Shown here one piece after another: positions 8,340 through 17,312 of a stretch of 64,000 nt of DNA. Below the pieces are notes generated by a model. The model made no database searches, had not been told where the DNA came from, and saw only the letters and a program-made list of their open reading frames with translations. The DNA is from Calothrix sp. NIES-4105. Lineage in GTDB: Bacteria; Cyanobacteriota; Cyanobacteriia; Cyanobacteriales; Nostocaceae. The first letter of the stretch is position 1; every line of letters begins with the position of its first letter. A program made the translations under genes and the position numbers. The stretch is taken from the NCBI RefSeq assembly GCF_002368415.1, contig NZ_AP018290.1, forward strand, positions 10,779,717 to 10,843,716. Direction: 5' to 3'.

Positions 8340-9716
8340 CTATACAAGTACTGCTTCTTGTACCTTTACAGGTATACCCGTCAAACTGAAAGCACGAGCT
8401 TCGGTAATTTTTACCTTGACTAACTGACCCTTGAGTTCGTTGATATCTCCAGTGAAGAAAGTCAAACGGTTTCCACCTGTTCTGCCCATAACTTGGGTGA
8501 CATCTTTAGGGTTTTGGTCTTCTACCAAAATTTCTTCGGTGCGTCCCATATATCTTTGCGAACGTTCTGCTATTTTGATATTAACGAGATGATTGAGACG
8601 TTGTAATCTGTCACTTTTAACTTCTTCGCTTAGTTGTCCGTCCCATATTGCTGCAGGTGTACCAGGTCGAGGTGAGTATGCAGCAGTATTTAACATATCA
8701 AAGCCAATATCCTCAGTTAGTTTGAGGGTATTTTGAAACTGTTCTTCGGTTTCTCCGGGAAAACCAACTATTGCATCGGCGCTAATCGATGCATCTGGCA
8801 TATATTCACGAATTTTATCAATGATACGGCGATATTTTTCCTGAGTATACCCGCGCGACATTCTTTTTAGAACTTCGTTATCACCTGACTGGAAGGGGAT
8901 ATGAAAATGTTCGCACACCTTGGGCAGTTCCGCACAAGCTTTTATCAACCGTTCTGTAAAATAGCGCGGGTGAGAAGTTGCAAATCTAATCCGCTCAATA
9001 CCTGGTACATCGTGGACATAATATAGTAAATCAGTGAGCGTGTGAAGATGGCGCCCTTCGGGAGTGCTACCAGGCAAGTCACGTCCATATGCATCTATAT
9101 TTTGACCCAGTAACGTAATTTCTTTATAACCTTGGCGCCCTAATTCTTCAATTTCCGCGCGGATAGCTTCTGGAGTACGTGACTGTTCAATACCACGCAC
9201 ACCAGGAACAACACAGTAAGTGCAGCGTTCGTTGCATCCATAAATTACATTTACCCACGCTGTCGCTTTACTATCACGACGCGGCTTAGTGATATCCTCC
9301 ATAATATGTACAGCTTCTGTAGCAACAACTTGGTTGCCATCAAAAACTTGCTGTAACAAATCTTTAAGACGGTTAGCGTGCTGTGGTCCCATCACCAGGT
9401 CTAATTCAGGAACACGTCGTAATAAAGATTCTCCTTCCTGTTGCGCTACACAACCTGCAACAACCAAAGTTAAATCAGGCTCAGAGTGCTTTCGCTTGGC
9501 TTGTCTACCTAGATAAGAATATACCTTTTGTTCAGCGTTATCGCGAATAGTACAAGTATTGTAAAGTATTACATTAGCTTGGTTTGGGTCTTCTGACCAC
9601 TCAAAGCCCATGTCTTCTAAAATGCCAGCCATGCGCTCCGAGTCGGCTTTATTCATCTGGCAACCGAAGGTAGTAATATGATAGCGGCGGTTAGAAGTGG
9701 TCATAATAGTTGTCAT
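8340..9716 (-). CDS. miaB: tRNA-2-methylthio-N6-dimethylallyladenosine synthase
   Basis: 458 residues, normal MiaB length. The N-terminal UPF0004 domain begins [18 protein letters not shown] with its first cluster cysteine, and [14 protein letters not shown] and [10 protein letters not shown] supply the others. The radical-SAM motif is [17 protein letters not shown] (~residue 160), binding the second 4Fe-4S cluster. A TRAM domain (~390-455) closes the protein. MiaB methylthiolates i6A37 in tRNAs reading UNN codons. Start: ATG at 9716, or the in-frame ATG four codons later just before TSNRRYHIT. The gene appears monocistronic. Confidence 0.95.
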   Translation of the reverse strand: MTTIMTTSNRRYHITTFGCQMNKADSERMAGILEDMGFEWSEDPNQANVILYNTCTIRDNAEQKVYSYLGRQAKRKHSEPDLTLVVAGCVAQQEGESLLRRVPELDLVMGPQHANRLKDLLQQVFDGNQVVATEAVHIMEDITKPRRDSKATAWVNVIYGCNERCTYCVVPGVRGIEQSRTPEAIRAEIEELGRQGYKEITLLGQNIDAYGRDLPGSTPEGRHLHTLTDLLYYVHDVPGIERIRFATSHPRYFTERLIKACAELPKVCEHFHIPFQSGDNEVLKRMSRGYTQEKYRRIIDKIREYMPDASISADAIVGFPGETEEQFQNTLKLTEDIGFDMLNTAAYSPRPGTPAAIWDGQLSEEVKSDRLQRLNHLVNIKIAERSQRYMGRTEEILVEDQNPKDVTQVMGRTGGNRLTFFTGDINELKGQLVKVKITEARAFSLTGIPVKVQEAVLV

Positions 9717-9788
9717 AATAAACGATAGCTTAAAAATGAATACGTTAATATATCCCTTATAAATTATAAAGAATGCTTACACAATTAA

Positions 9789-9821
9789 TGTAGAAACGCT
9801 TATGCTGATGGCGCCTCTACA
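9789..9821. repeat. Degenerate copy of the TGTAGAGACG hairpin
   Basis: TGTAGAAACGC...GCGCCTCTACA forms an imperfect stem between the DUF4351-type gene and miaB, related to the palindromes at 8301 and 16057. It lies downstream of the DUF4351-type gene stop on the same strand and could terminate it. Confidence 0.45.
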
Positions 9822-9885
9822 TAAAATAGTACATTAAATGGTACTGAAGCTTTACTGGTTAAAGCGAGCTAATAGCCCTTCTTTT

Positions 9886-10845
9886 CTAAACTTCTGATTG
9901 AAAACGAGCAAGTAAGTCTTCACGAGATATATTAGACAATCTTAACAATAAATTGGTATATTCTTCAGTTGGCAATGCTAGCAAGGATGGAATGATGCTA
10001 GCTAGCTCAGGGTCAAGTTCGCCAAAACGAGCTTTGAGCATATTTTCGACCACAAGACGTTGCCCTTGCTCTAGTCCTTGCTCCAGTCCTTGCTCTAGTC
10101 CTTGCTCTAGTCCTTGCTCTAGTCCTTGCTCCAGTCCTTGACGCTTGGTTTTTTCTTCCCATTCTTGATAAATTTCCTCAAGCAGCATAGCTAGACTCCT
10201 TTCATCTTCATCTGTTGGTTGTGCTACTTCTATACTAATTTTCCAGCTTGATAATAGCTTTAATATTTGAGAACGTTGCTTATCGTCTTTGGGTAGCGCT
10301 CTAACTTCTTTAATTGCCTGTTTCTGAACTTTACCTGTTCCAAACAGCCTAAAGAACAATGTTTCTGGAGTGCGAGGTAGTTTGTTAGCTACAATTATTG
10401 CGGCTCTCAGTACACCAGGTGAAGTATGTATACCAGTCATCCAGTTTTTATCCGGACTAGCTATACAGTATTCACGAATTTGATCTGAAGCACTTGGAGT
10501 AATAATCCACAGTTGAGGTAGCTCTTCTTCCTTTACAGTTCTTTCTGAAGCATTTGCTTTGCGCTCATAATCTGCCTGCACAAAGAACATTTTTTGTACA
10601 CAGGTACGTATGTCACTCTTATCTGGGGGTTTTCGGTAGGGTTCAATAAGACATGGAACTGACGCGATTCGATGCAATAAGCGTAGAGATTCTGGTGTAT
10701 CGGTTGGTTGAGTAGATGGTGCGAATAGGATGTCTATGAATTGAGATTCTCCAGGAACTTCAAAATTCAAATCGACTCTGCCATATGAACTTAAAAATAT
10801 GTTAAAAAACTGCTTTGCAAATTGGTCGAAGGGTTTTTTAGTCAT
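9886..10845 (-). CDS. Cyanobacterial Rpn/DUF4351-type protein with GLEQ repeats
   Basis: 319 residues. The N-terminal part (QFFNIFLSSYGRVDLNFEVP, ESQFIDILFAPSTQP) resembles the widespread cyanobacterial transposase-like/Rpn group with a PD-(D/E)XK-like core; the catalytic residues are not obvious to me. A run of six GLEQ units (KRQGLEQGLEQ...) forms a charged helix and is followed by a DUF4351-like C-terminus: ARFGELDPELASIIPSLLAL, then LLLRLSNISREDLLARF. Members are often called flagellar assembly protein H in error. The GLEQ run comes from a perfect-register 12-bp tandem repeat, so copy number can change without frameshift. Function is unknown; recombination or defence-related roles are only inferred. 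Confidence 0.65.
   Translation of the reverse strand: MTKKPFDQFAKQFFNIFLSSYGRVDLNFEVPGESQFIDILFAPSTQPTDTPESLRLLHRIASVPCLIEPYRKPPDKSDIRTCVQKMFFVQADYERKANASERTVKEEELPQLWIITPSASDQIREYCIASPDKNWMTGIHTSPGVLRAAIIVANKLPRTPETLFFRLFGTGKVQKQAIKEVRALPKDDKQRSQILKLLSSWKISIEVAQPTDEDERSLAMLLEEIYQEWEEKTKRQGLEQGLEQGLEQGLEQGLEQGLEQGQRLVVENMLKARFGELDPELASIIPSLLALPTEEYTNLLLRLSNISREDLLARFQSEV
10066..10137 (-). repeat. Six 12-bp coding tandem repeats (GLEQ)
   Basis: Six contiguous units TTGCTCTAGTCC, two with a CCAG variant, read on the minus strand as GLEQ. The unit length is a multiple of three, so slippage changes coil length but not frame. The plus-strand SSPCSSPCS reading is a shadow. Confidence 0.9.
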
Positions 10846-11142
10846 GTGTTACCCTGTATCGAGAGTTTTATTATAATCCTCGGTAAATGCTTATCTAGGA
10901 TTGTTGTACTAACTATATACTGCACAAATATACTTTTTTATTTCTTTAAATAAAATTTAAATAGATGAAGATTGCTTGCAACGGATGTAACGGATGTAAC
11001 GGATAGTTTGTTTCTTTTTTGGAAGTTGGCGCCAACTCTTTCTCTGTGTCCTCTGCGCCTCTGTGGTGAAAAAATATTTATTGACTTCACTGCACAGGCA
11101 AGATGCCTGTGCTACAATGTAATATTAAATTACAATAAATCT
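10846..11142. repeat. Intergenic repeats upstream of the RNA ligase
   Basis: Holds a short ACGGATGTA direct repeat (10980-11005), then the CTCTGTGTCCTCTGCGCCTC module (11041-11070) followed by the hairpin GCACAGGC-AAGAT-GCCTGTGC (11092-11112). This is the same two-module order as at 3080-3165 and 24875-24955. The hairpin ends about 30 bp before the ligase start. Confidence 0.65.
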
Positions 11143-11919
11143 ATGAATGATGTAGGTTGGAAATATAGTAGCTATGAGAAAATACCGGAAAGTCTAAATC
11201 AATTGCAGTTGAGTGAGTCGGATTATCGGTTGCTAAAGAAGGTTGACTGGGTTGTGACTGAGAAAATTCACGGTGCCAATTTTGGTATAACTACAGATGG
11301 TGTAAGGATTGACTTTGCGAAGAGAAAGGAATTATTGCAACCGGGTGAGGATTTTTTTGGTTATTTAGATAAAAAACCACAATTGGAAGTGCAAGTTAAA
11401 GAAGTTTTTAATATCTTACAAACAAAAATACCGGGTTTACAACGCGCGACTATTTACGGAGAGTTATTTGGAGGTGAATATCCACATTCAGATGTTCCTG
11501 TAGTAGAACGCGCGCAAGCTGTGCAAACAGGTGTATATTATTCACCTAATATTGAATACTGTGCTTTTGATATTAGTGTGATAAGCCAAATGAAGAATGA
11601 ATATTTAGATTATGATATAACGCTGCAAGTATTACAGGAAGTTGAGATGATGCGTGCGGAAGCTTTATTTATAGGTAAGTTTGAACAGGCTTTTAATTAT
11701 AAGATAGAATTTGAATCAACAATTCCTCAAATTTTCAAGTTACCTGCATTACCTGCAAATAAAGCTGAAGGAGTTGTCATTAAACCAATTAAGTCTATTT
11801 ATATAGAGACTAAAACGGGTAGAATTAGACCTATCGTCAAGAATAAAATATCAGAGTTTGCCGAAGATAGTCGTTTTCATCAAGCGCAAAAATGGGATTA
11901 TCAACAGCTAGATGTATAA
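11143..11919 (+). CDS. T4 Rnl2-type RNA ligase
   Basis: 258 residues from the ATG at 11143; the frame is open 57 codons further upstream, but that part is repeat sequence. Nucleotidyltransferase motif I is TEKIHGANF, with the adenylated lysine in EKIHG as in T4 Rnl2. Further motifs are a RKELLQPGEDFFGY segment, TIYGELFGG (motif III), AEGVVIKP (motif IV) and IVKNKI (motif V). Rnl2-family enzymes seal 3'-OH/5'-phosphate nicks in duplex RNA through a ligase-AMP intermediate. No HD phosphatase, kinase or RtcB partner is nearby. A small gene follows 45 bp downstream and may be cotranscribed. The family call is strong; the physiological substrate is unknown. Confidence 0.88.
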   Translation: MNDVGWKYSSYEKIPESLNQLQLSESDYRLLKKVDWVVTEKIHGANFGITTDGVRIDFAKRKELLQPGEDFFGYLDKKPQLEVQVKEVFNILQTKIPGLQRATIYGELFGGEYPHSDVPVVERAQAVQTGVYYSPNIEYCAFDISVISQMKNEYLDYDITLQVLQEVEMMRAEALFIGKFEQAFNYKIEFESTIPQIFKLPALPANKAEGVVIKPIKSIYIETKTGRIRPIVKNKISEFAEDSRFHQAQKWDYQQLDV

Positions 11920-11964
11920 TTATTAGTAACTGAAAAAACATTAAGGCTTGTAACATTAAACAGG

Positions 11965-12207
11965 TTGAATAATGTTATTTCCAAAGTTGGTAGAATTTCT
12001 AGTGATAAAAATCAGCGTAATCAGCAAGTCAGCTTACTTACTGAATTATTAATATGGGATGTTTTAGAGAGTTTTAATGATAGTGAATCTGAAGCTAAGT
12101 TTAATAAGTTATCGAATCAGAGTCAGCAAATAATTATGGATAAATTAGAAGGAGCAGCATATCAGTTAGTAGTAAGGTGGGCAGTTAGTAGTAAGGTGGG
12201 CAGTTAG
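11965..12207 (+). CDS. Small hypothetical protein after the RNA ligase
   Basis: 80 residues starting at TTG (no good ATG is available). The body ELLIWDVLESFNDSESEAKF...IIMDKLEGAAYQLVVRWAV looks like a compact helical protein with a conserved-looking core. The last ~15 codons are encoded by the first copies of a 19-bp tandem repeat, so the natural C-terminus may have been altered. It may be cotranscribed with the ligase. No family recognised. Confidence 0.45.
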   Translation: MNNVISKVGRISSDKNQRNQQVSLLTELLIWDVLESFNDSESEAKFNKLSNQSQQIIMDKLEGAAYQLVVRWAVSSKVGS

Positions 12208-12256
12208 TAGTAAGGTGGGCAGCTAGTAGTAAGGTGGGCAGCTAGTAGTAAGGTGG
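12163..12256 (+). repeat. 19-bp tandem repeat, five copies
   Basis: Units of CAGTTAGTAGTAAGGTGGG, the later ones with CAGCTAG, run head to tail through the 3' end of the small gene at 11965. Since 19 is not a multiple of three, each added or lost copy would change the C-terminal frame of that protein. The array ends 13 bp before the 3' end of the histidine-kinase remnant. Confidence 0.9.
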
Positions 12257-12268
12257 CTTTTGCCGCAC

Positions 12269-13638
12269 CTACAATAAGGGAAGTCTGACTGTGAAAGTGG
12301 CGCCACTTCCTTCACCAGGACTTTCTGCTGTCACTATTCCACCGTGCATCTCAACAAGATTACGTACAATTGCTAATCCTAATCCTAATCCCCCAAACTT
12401 ACGGGTAGTTGTGCTATCAGCTTGGCGAAAATAGTCAAATATGTGTGGTAGAAAATCTGGTTTTATACCTATACCAGTATCGCTGACTGTAATTTGTGCT
12501 TGTTTATCAACACACTCTAAGCAGACCTGAACATGCGCGCTAGCTGGTGAAAACTTGAGGGCATTCGAGAGAAGATTCCATACTACTTGTTGTAAGCGAC
12601 TTGAATCACCTGAAATTTCCACTTTAGTATTTTCAAAAGCTGTCTCTATTTTTATAGATTTAGCTTCTGCTGCCAAATGTACTGTTTCAATTGCTGCTTC
12701 AATAATTGATACTAAATTAACTTGAGTAGTATTAAGACTAAGCTTACCTTGAAGAATACGAGATACATCAAGAAGGTCTTCAATTAAATCAGCTTGTAAT
12801 TTGGCGTTGCGTTCAATAGTTATTAAAGCTTGCGCGGTTTTTGCTTCGTCTAATTTTCCACTTTGAAGCAGCTTTGACCAACCCAGAATGGGGTTGAGAG
12901 GTGTTCGCAATTCATGAGATAGTACTGCCAAAAATTCATCTTTCATCCGATTTGCTGTTTCTGCTTCTGCGCGCGCTTGCTGGGAAATTGTAAACAACCG
13001 TACATTTTCAACTGCAATCGATGCTATTTGTGCTAATTGCATCAAAATAGCTTCGTCTTCATCAGTAAATTCACCTTCATATTTATCTGAAAGTTGAATT
13101 AACCCAATGTTGCGTCCACTAGTTCCCGTGCGCGCAAAAAAATCTCTGCCTCCATTTGAGAAGCGCGAAGTTGGAGTTCTTCGTTAATACGGCGCCTTTC
13201 CGAATCTTGCTGTTTCAATAACACAAACTCTGTAACATCTTCAGCTCGATTAATAATATAAGTAACTTCTGCTTCTACATTCAAAACGGGTGAGTTAATT
13301 ACACTCCAATAGCGCACCTCAAAACCCCCTCCTTCCGATTCTGGGCGCTTAATGTCATACTTTTGTATTGCCATTGTATGTGGCACTTTATTTTTCAACA
13401 CAGTTTGAAACGAGTTGTTAATATTTTTTACACCTGTTGCTGCTGGATCATCTGGGTTATCTGGAAAAACATCAAATACATTACGTCCCAAAATCTCTGA
13501 GCGTTTGGTCATTGTAGCTTGCAGATAAGCGTCAGTCATTGCCACTATTCTCAAATCGGGCGCCAACACAAGACATAAGCTAGGGGCAGTTTCAAAAAGT
13601 ACTCGAAAATCAGGTGTTGTCAGCTCGGATAAAGTCAT
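12269..13638 (-). pseudogene. Sensor histidine kinase with internal deletion and frameshift
   Basis: The 5' frame (13638-13099) has a PAS domain (FRVLFETAPSLCLVLAPDLR...YIINRAEDVTEFV) and a coiled segment ending ...EAEIFLRARELVDATLG-stop. The 3' frame (to 12269) contains only the last ~35 residues of a GAF domain (GRNIGLIQLSDKYEGE, then FTDEDEAILMQLAQIASIAV), followed by HisKA with FLAVLSHELRTPLNPILGW and HATPase_c with N, G1 and G2 boxes. The GAF tail is readable in the kinase frame to about 13130, where the PAS frame overlaps it, so the junction lies around 13100-13135. Most of a GAF domain is missing and the frames do not match, implying a deletion. A separate kinase restart at TTG 13045 is possible but would lack sensing domains. 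Confidence 0.8.
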
Positions 13639-13781
13639 TATGCTTACAGAGACAGGGTTTATTAAGATGGTTCAAAAATACCATACCAAAAGCTTAAATT
13701 TTACACCTCTGAGGTAGATGATAGTTTGGAAAGTTCGGTTGAAGATTCCCTCATATAAACGATTAAAAATGAAGCCAAACC

Positions 13782-16031
13782 ATGATTTTACCGCTAAATT
13801 TAATAATTGCGGTTACTTCAGCCACGAGTCAAGGAGGTTTAATCAAACCACTTGGTCATCACCAACTACTTTTGGTGTTGTTGGAGTTAGCTTTGCTACT
13901 TTTGATTGCTAGAGGTTTAGGCGAGTTTATGCGCCGTATCAAGCTGCCACCTGTAGTTGGCGAACTACTTGCAGGTGTTTTACTTGGTCCCTCGGTGTTT
14001 GGCTGGTTATTACCTAATATACAAGAGCATATTTTTCCTCACAACCAAGCACAATCTGACTTACTCTCAGTCGTTTCGTGGTTAGGAGTGCTGTTTTTAT
14101 TGATTGTTACTGGATTAGAGACTGATTTAAATTTAATTGTCAGTAAGGGTAAAACTGCACTGCTGATTTCATTGGGAGGGATTATATTTCCTTTTGCAAC
14201 TGGACTAGGGTTAGGCTGGTTTCTGCCAGATAATTTTTTGGCAAACTCAAATGAACGTTTAATCTTTAGTTTATTTATAGCAACCGCGATGAGTATCTCC
14301 GCAGTGCCAGTAATAGCCAAGGTACTGATGGATTTAAACTTAATTCGGCGTGATATCGGTCAAATCACGCTTGCTGCTGGTATGACTGATGACACGATTG
14401 GTTGGATTCTCCTTTCGGTAGTATCTGGGTTAGCAAGCAGTGGTAAGTTTGATATCCAAACAGCATTACGTTCAGTTGGAGGCGCCGTCCTGTTTTTAGG
14501 ACTTGCTTTCACAATAGGTCGTTCGCTAATGGCTTTAGTATTTCGCTGGGTAGATGACTATATTGGTGGAGCAACTGCAAATTTATCAGCTTTATTAGTA
14601 CTGTCATTCGGCGCCGCAGCTTTAACTCATAGCTTAGGTATTGAAGCTGCACTCGGTGCGTTTGTAGCAGGAATTTTAGCAGGACAATCTCCGCGCTTTA
14701 GTCGGGAAGCTGGGATAACGCTAGAGTTAATTACAAGCGGATTTCTGGCACCAATATTCTTTGCTACAGCCGGATTGAGAGTCAATTTACTCGATATATT
14801 TAAGCCTGAAACCTTTTTTATTGGTTTACTAGTGCTGGCAATTGCTTGTTTCGGTAAATTTACAGGCGCCTACATTGGTTCTCGTGTGGGAGGCTTGAGT
14901 CACTGGGAAGGCATCGCAATGGGTTCAGGGATGAACGCGCGTGGGGCAATGGAAATTATTGTTGCCACTATCGGCGTTTCCTTGGGTGTACTAAATCCCC
15001 CAATGTACTCAATTATTGTGATGGTGGCAATTGTTACATCGCTTATGGCGCCGCCTTTATTGCGCTGGTCGTTGTCACATGTATCAATGAGCGAAGCAGA
15101 AGCGCAACGATTAAAGCGAGAAGAGCAAGCAAGCCAAAGTTTTATCAAACGTGTCCAAAGAGTTCTTTTGCCGACACAAGGAGGCGAAAATGTCAAGCTT
15201 GCTGCTCAATTAGTTACTGACATAGCACACCAAATACCATTAGAATTAACGGTTTTATATGCTGAAGGCAATAATAAAAAATCTAAAGTCAAATTGCCGG
15301 CATCTGTAGCAAGGAGTACTATTGCTGAAATAACATCATCCATGAATCTGTCATCTCAATCATCATGGGAAAGTAAAATTGAGTCAGGACGTAACAAAGC
15401 AGATGTAATTCTCAAAGAAGCTAACAAAGGTTATGACTTAATTGTAATGGGCGCCATCGAACGTCAGGATGCAAATAATCGTGTTAGATTAAATTTGCAG
15501 TTTGACCGGGTAGTTCGAGAAGCTAACTGCGCCACAATGATAGTAAAATCAAATTTATCAAATACACAAACACCATCGAGCAACCTATACAAAATTAGTC
15601 ATATCCTAGTGCCTACAACTGGTACAAACTACAGTAGACATGCAGTAGAAGTTGCTAGTACAATTGCCGCAGAAACTAAAGCTATTGTTACATTAGTAAA
15701 TGTCATAAATCGAACTCAGCAAGAATATTCTTTGTTTGAAGAGCAAACTACCCACTCAGCAGTTGAGATTGCCAAACAGATTCTTCATTCCTCAGCAGAA
15801 ATTGGAAGTTCATTAGGGGCAAAAGTTGAAACTGTTATTCTGGAAGGAATTGTTGAGTTAGAAATTCTTCAGTACGCACGTAATAGTGATATCGATTTGA
15901 TTATTTTAGGCAGCATTGCCCGTACTGTATCCGGTCGAGTTTTCTTCGGTCATCGCTCAAATGCAATTTTAACTAAAGCACAATGTCCAGTAGCTGTTAT
16001 TACACTTCCAAATGATTTAGGTACATTATAA
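13782..16031 (+). CDS. CPA2-type cation/proton antiporter with C-terminal UspA domains
   Basis: 749 residues. The N-terminal ~420 residues form about twelve membrane helices of the Na+/H+ exchanger fold, including LPPVVGELLAGVLLGPSVFG and the buried pair ...AAGMTDDTIGWILL with the Asp-Asp ion site. The C-terminal ~310 residues are soluble and carry two universal-stress-protein-like domains (RVLLPTQGGENVKLAAQLVT...DLIVMGAIERQ and HILVPTTGTNYSRHAVEVAS...DLIILGSIAR), which probably bind nucleotide and regulate transport. It exchanges Na+ or K+ for H+ at the cytoplasmic or thylakoid membrane. The start at 13782 keeps an N-terminal hydrophobic segment. It is divergent from the kinase remnant. Confidence 0.9.
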   Translation: MILPLNLIIAVTSATSQGGLIKPLGHHQLLLVLLELALLLLIARGLGEFMRRIKLPPVVGELLAGVLLGPSVFGWLLPNIQEHIFPHNQAQSDLLSVVSWLGVLFLLIVTGLETDLNLIVSKGKTALLISLGGIIFPFATGLGLGWFLPDNFLANSNERLIFSLFIATAMSISAVPVIAKVLMDLNLIRRDIGQITLAAGMTDDTIGWILLSVVSGLASSGKFDIQTALRSVGGAVLFLGLAFTIGRSLMALVFRWVDDYIGGATANLSALLVLSFGAAALTHSLGIEAALGAFVAGILAGQSPRFSREAGITLELITSGFLAPIFFATAGLRVNLLDIFKPETFFIGLLVLAIACFGKFTGAYIGSRVGGLSHWEGIAMGSGMNARGAMEIIVATIGVSLGVLNPPMYSIIVMVAIVTSLMAPPLLRWSLSHVSMSEAEAQRLKREEQASQSFIKRVQRVLLPTQGGENVKLAAQLVTDIAHQIPLELTVLYAEGNNKKSKVKLPASVARSTIAEITSSMNLSSQSSWESKIESGRNKADVILKEANKGYDLIVMGAIERQDANNRVRLNLQFDRVVREANCATMIVKSNLSNTQTPSSNLYKISHILVPTTGTNYSRHAVEVASTIAAETKAIVTLVNVINRTQQEYSLFEEQTTHSAVEIAKQILHSSAEIGSSLGAKVETVILEGIVELEILQYARNSDIDLIILGSIARTVSGRVFFGHRSNAILTKAQCPVAVITLPNDLGTL

Positions 16032-16056
16032 ATCATTCTAAATCACAGTTATCAAA

Positions 16057-16086
16057 TGTAGAGACGTTACATGTAACGTCTCTACA
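16057..16086. terminator. Second TGTAGAGACG palindrome, between convergent genes
   Basis: A perfect 30-bp palindrome with arms TGTAGAGACGTTACA / TGTAACGTCTCTACA. It lies between the antiporter stop and the MacB-type permease stop. It shares the outer ten bases of each arm with the palindrome at 8301, while the inner five differ in a compensated way. Confidence 0.65.
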
Positions 16087-16095
16087 CATTTGGTT

Positions 16096-17277
16096 TTATT
16101 CTGAGCGTAGGGCTTTGACTGGATCGATCTGGCTGGCCCGCACGGCAGGAGCAAAACTAGCTCCCACCCCCACTAGTAGCGCTGAACCCAATGCCAACAC
16201 TGCAATGTTGTTATTAAACTCGTAGGGCAAGTTAAAGGTATCAGCAACTATAACTGTCAATCCATGCACTACTCCTAGACCGGCGCCCCCACCTATTAAA
16301 CTTAAAAGCATAGCCTCTAAAATAAATTGCAGCATAATTTCCCGTTGGGTTGCTCCTACTGCCCGTCTCAAACCTATTTCAGCGGTTCGTTCTGTTACTG
16401 AGGCAATCATAATATTCGCAATCCCAACACCTCCAACTAATAGTGCGATCACTCCTACTGCCGTTAAACCTTGAGAAGCCATCTCCAGGGTTTTCTGCTG
16501 CTGGATGATGTCTGATACATTATTCCAATACTTAAATTTTTGACCTGGGAATCTTTGTAGCAGCAGTTCCTCAGCTTGGTGGCTTAAGTCTTCTACATTT
16601 TCAAGTTTGTTAGGGCGTAGTTGGATGCTGCCAATGTCGCGGCTACCAGTCAAAGCGTTGTAAACAGACATTGGTATATACAGTTGACCTGTAGGAGGGG
16701 CATTTTCATCTAAACTAGTCGCTACTATTCCTACGACGATATACGGTCTACGCCCAGCATAAATCATCTGACCCAAAGGGTTCTGCTTCTGGAAAAGTTG
16801 TTCTGCCAGCAATTGATCAACTACCGCCACTGGTCGGTAGCTGGCAAAATCTTCAGGCGTAAAGAAGCGTCCTGACACTAATTCTTTCCCGGAAGTCAAT
16901 AAAAAATCTTGAGAAACAGGTGACATGGGAGGAGTAAATTCCTTACCCTGAAATACAGTCGGTGTAGGGCCACCCCAATTAAAAGCACTGATTGCTCGTA
17001 AGCCCACCAATCGTTGTCGCAAGTATTCCATATCTTCCAACTTGAGTTTGCTACTGCGACCACCAGAATCCCAGTCTGGGTATACCGAGACTTGAGGCGC
17101 CCCTCGTTTTTCCAGTTGTTGAGCAATCGCAGTGCGGCTGATATTGCCTACCTGAAGTGTAGCGCTCACAGCAGCCACGCCCATAAATACCCCTAGAGTA
17201 GTCAAGGCAGAACGTAAAGGATTTCTACCTAACGAACTAAAGGTGATATTTAATAAATCAAAAGCTGAAAGAGTCAT
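16096..17277 (-). CDS. MacB/FtsX-type ABC transporter permease
   Basis: 393 residues: an N-terminal helix after LRSALTTLGVFMGVAAVSATLQ, a periplasmic MacB_PCD domain (~residues 45-240), then three helices of the FtsX domain with ...MIASVTERTAEIGLRRAVGATQREI, the coupling motif that contacts the ATPase. It sits 35 bp downstream of a membrane-fusion gene, so they form an exporter. The expected ATP-binding subunit is absent: the next gene is the convergent antiporter. The ATPase must be encoded elsewhere or the system is incomplete. Confidence 0.9.
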   Translation of the reverse strand: MTLSAFDLLNITFSSLGRNPLRSALTTLGVFMGVAAVSATLQVGNISRTAIAQQLEKRGAPQVSVYPDWDSGGRSSKLKLEDMEYLRQRLVGLRAISAFNWGGPTPTVFQGKEFTPPMSPVSQDFLLTSGKELVSGRFFTPEDFASYRPVAVVDQLLAEQLFQKQNPLGQMIYAGRRPYIVVGIVATSLDENAPPTGQLYIPMSVYNALTGSRDIGSIQLRPNKLENVEDLSHQAEELLLQRFPGQKFKYWNNVSDIIQQQKTLEMASQGLTAVGVIALLVGGVGIANIMIASVTERTAEIGLRRAVGATQREIMLQFILEAMLLSLIGGGAGLGVVHGLTVIVADTFNLPYEFNNNIAVLALGSALLVGVGASFAPAVRASQIDPVKALRSE

Positions 17278-17312
17278 ATTAGTTGCTTTGTGTCAGAAAA
17301 ATAATTGAGTTT

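Noticed and set aside
9953-10141. Plus-strand SSPC-repeat protein
   Set aside because: Complement of the GLEQ repeat in the DUF4351-type gene.
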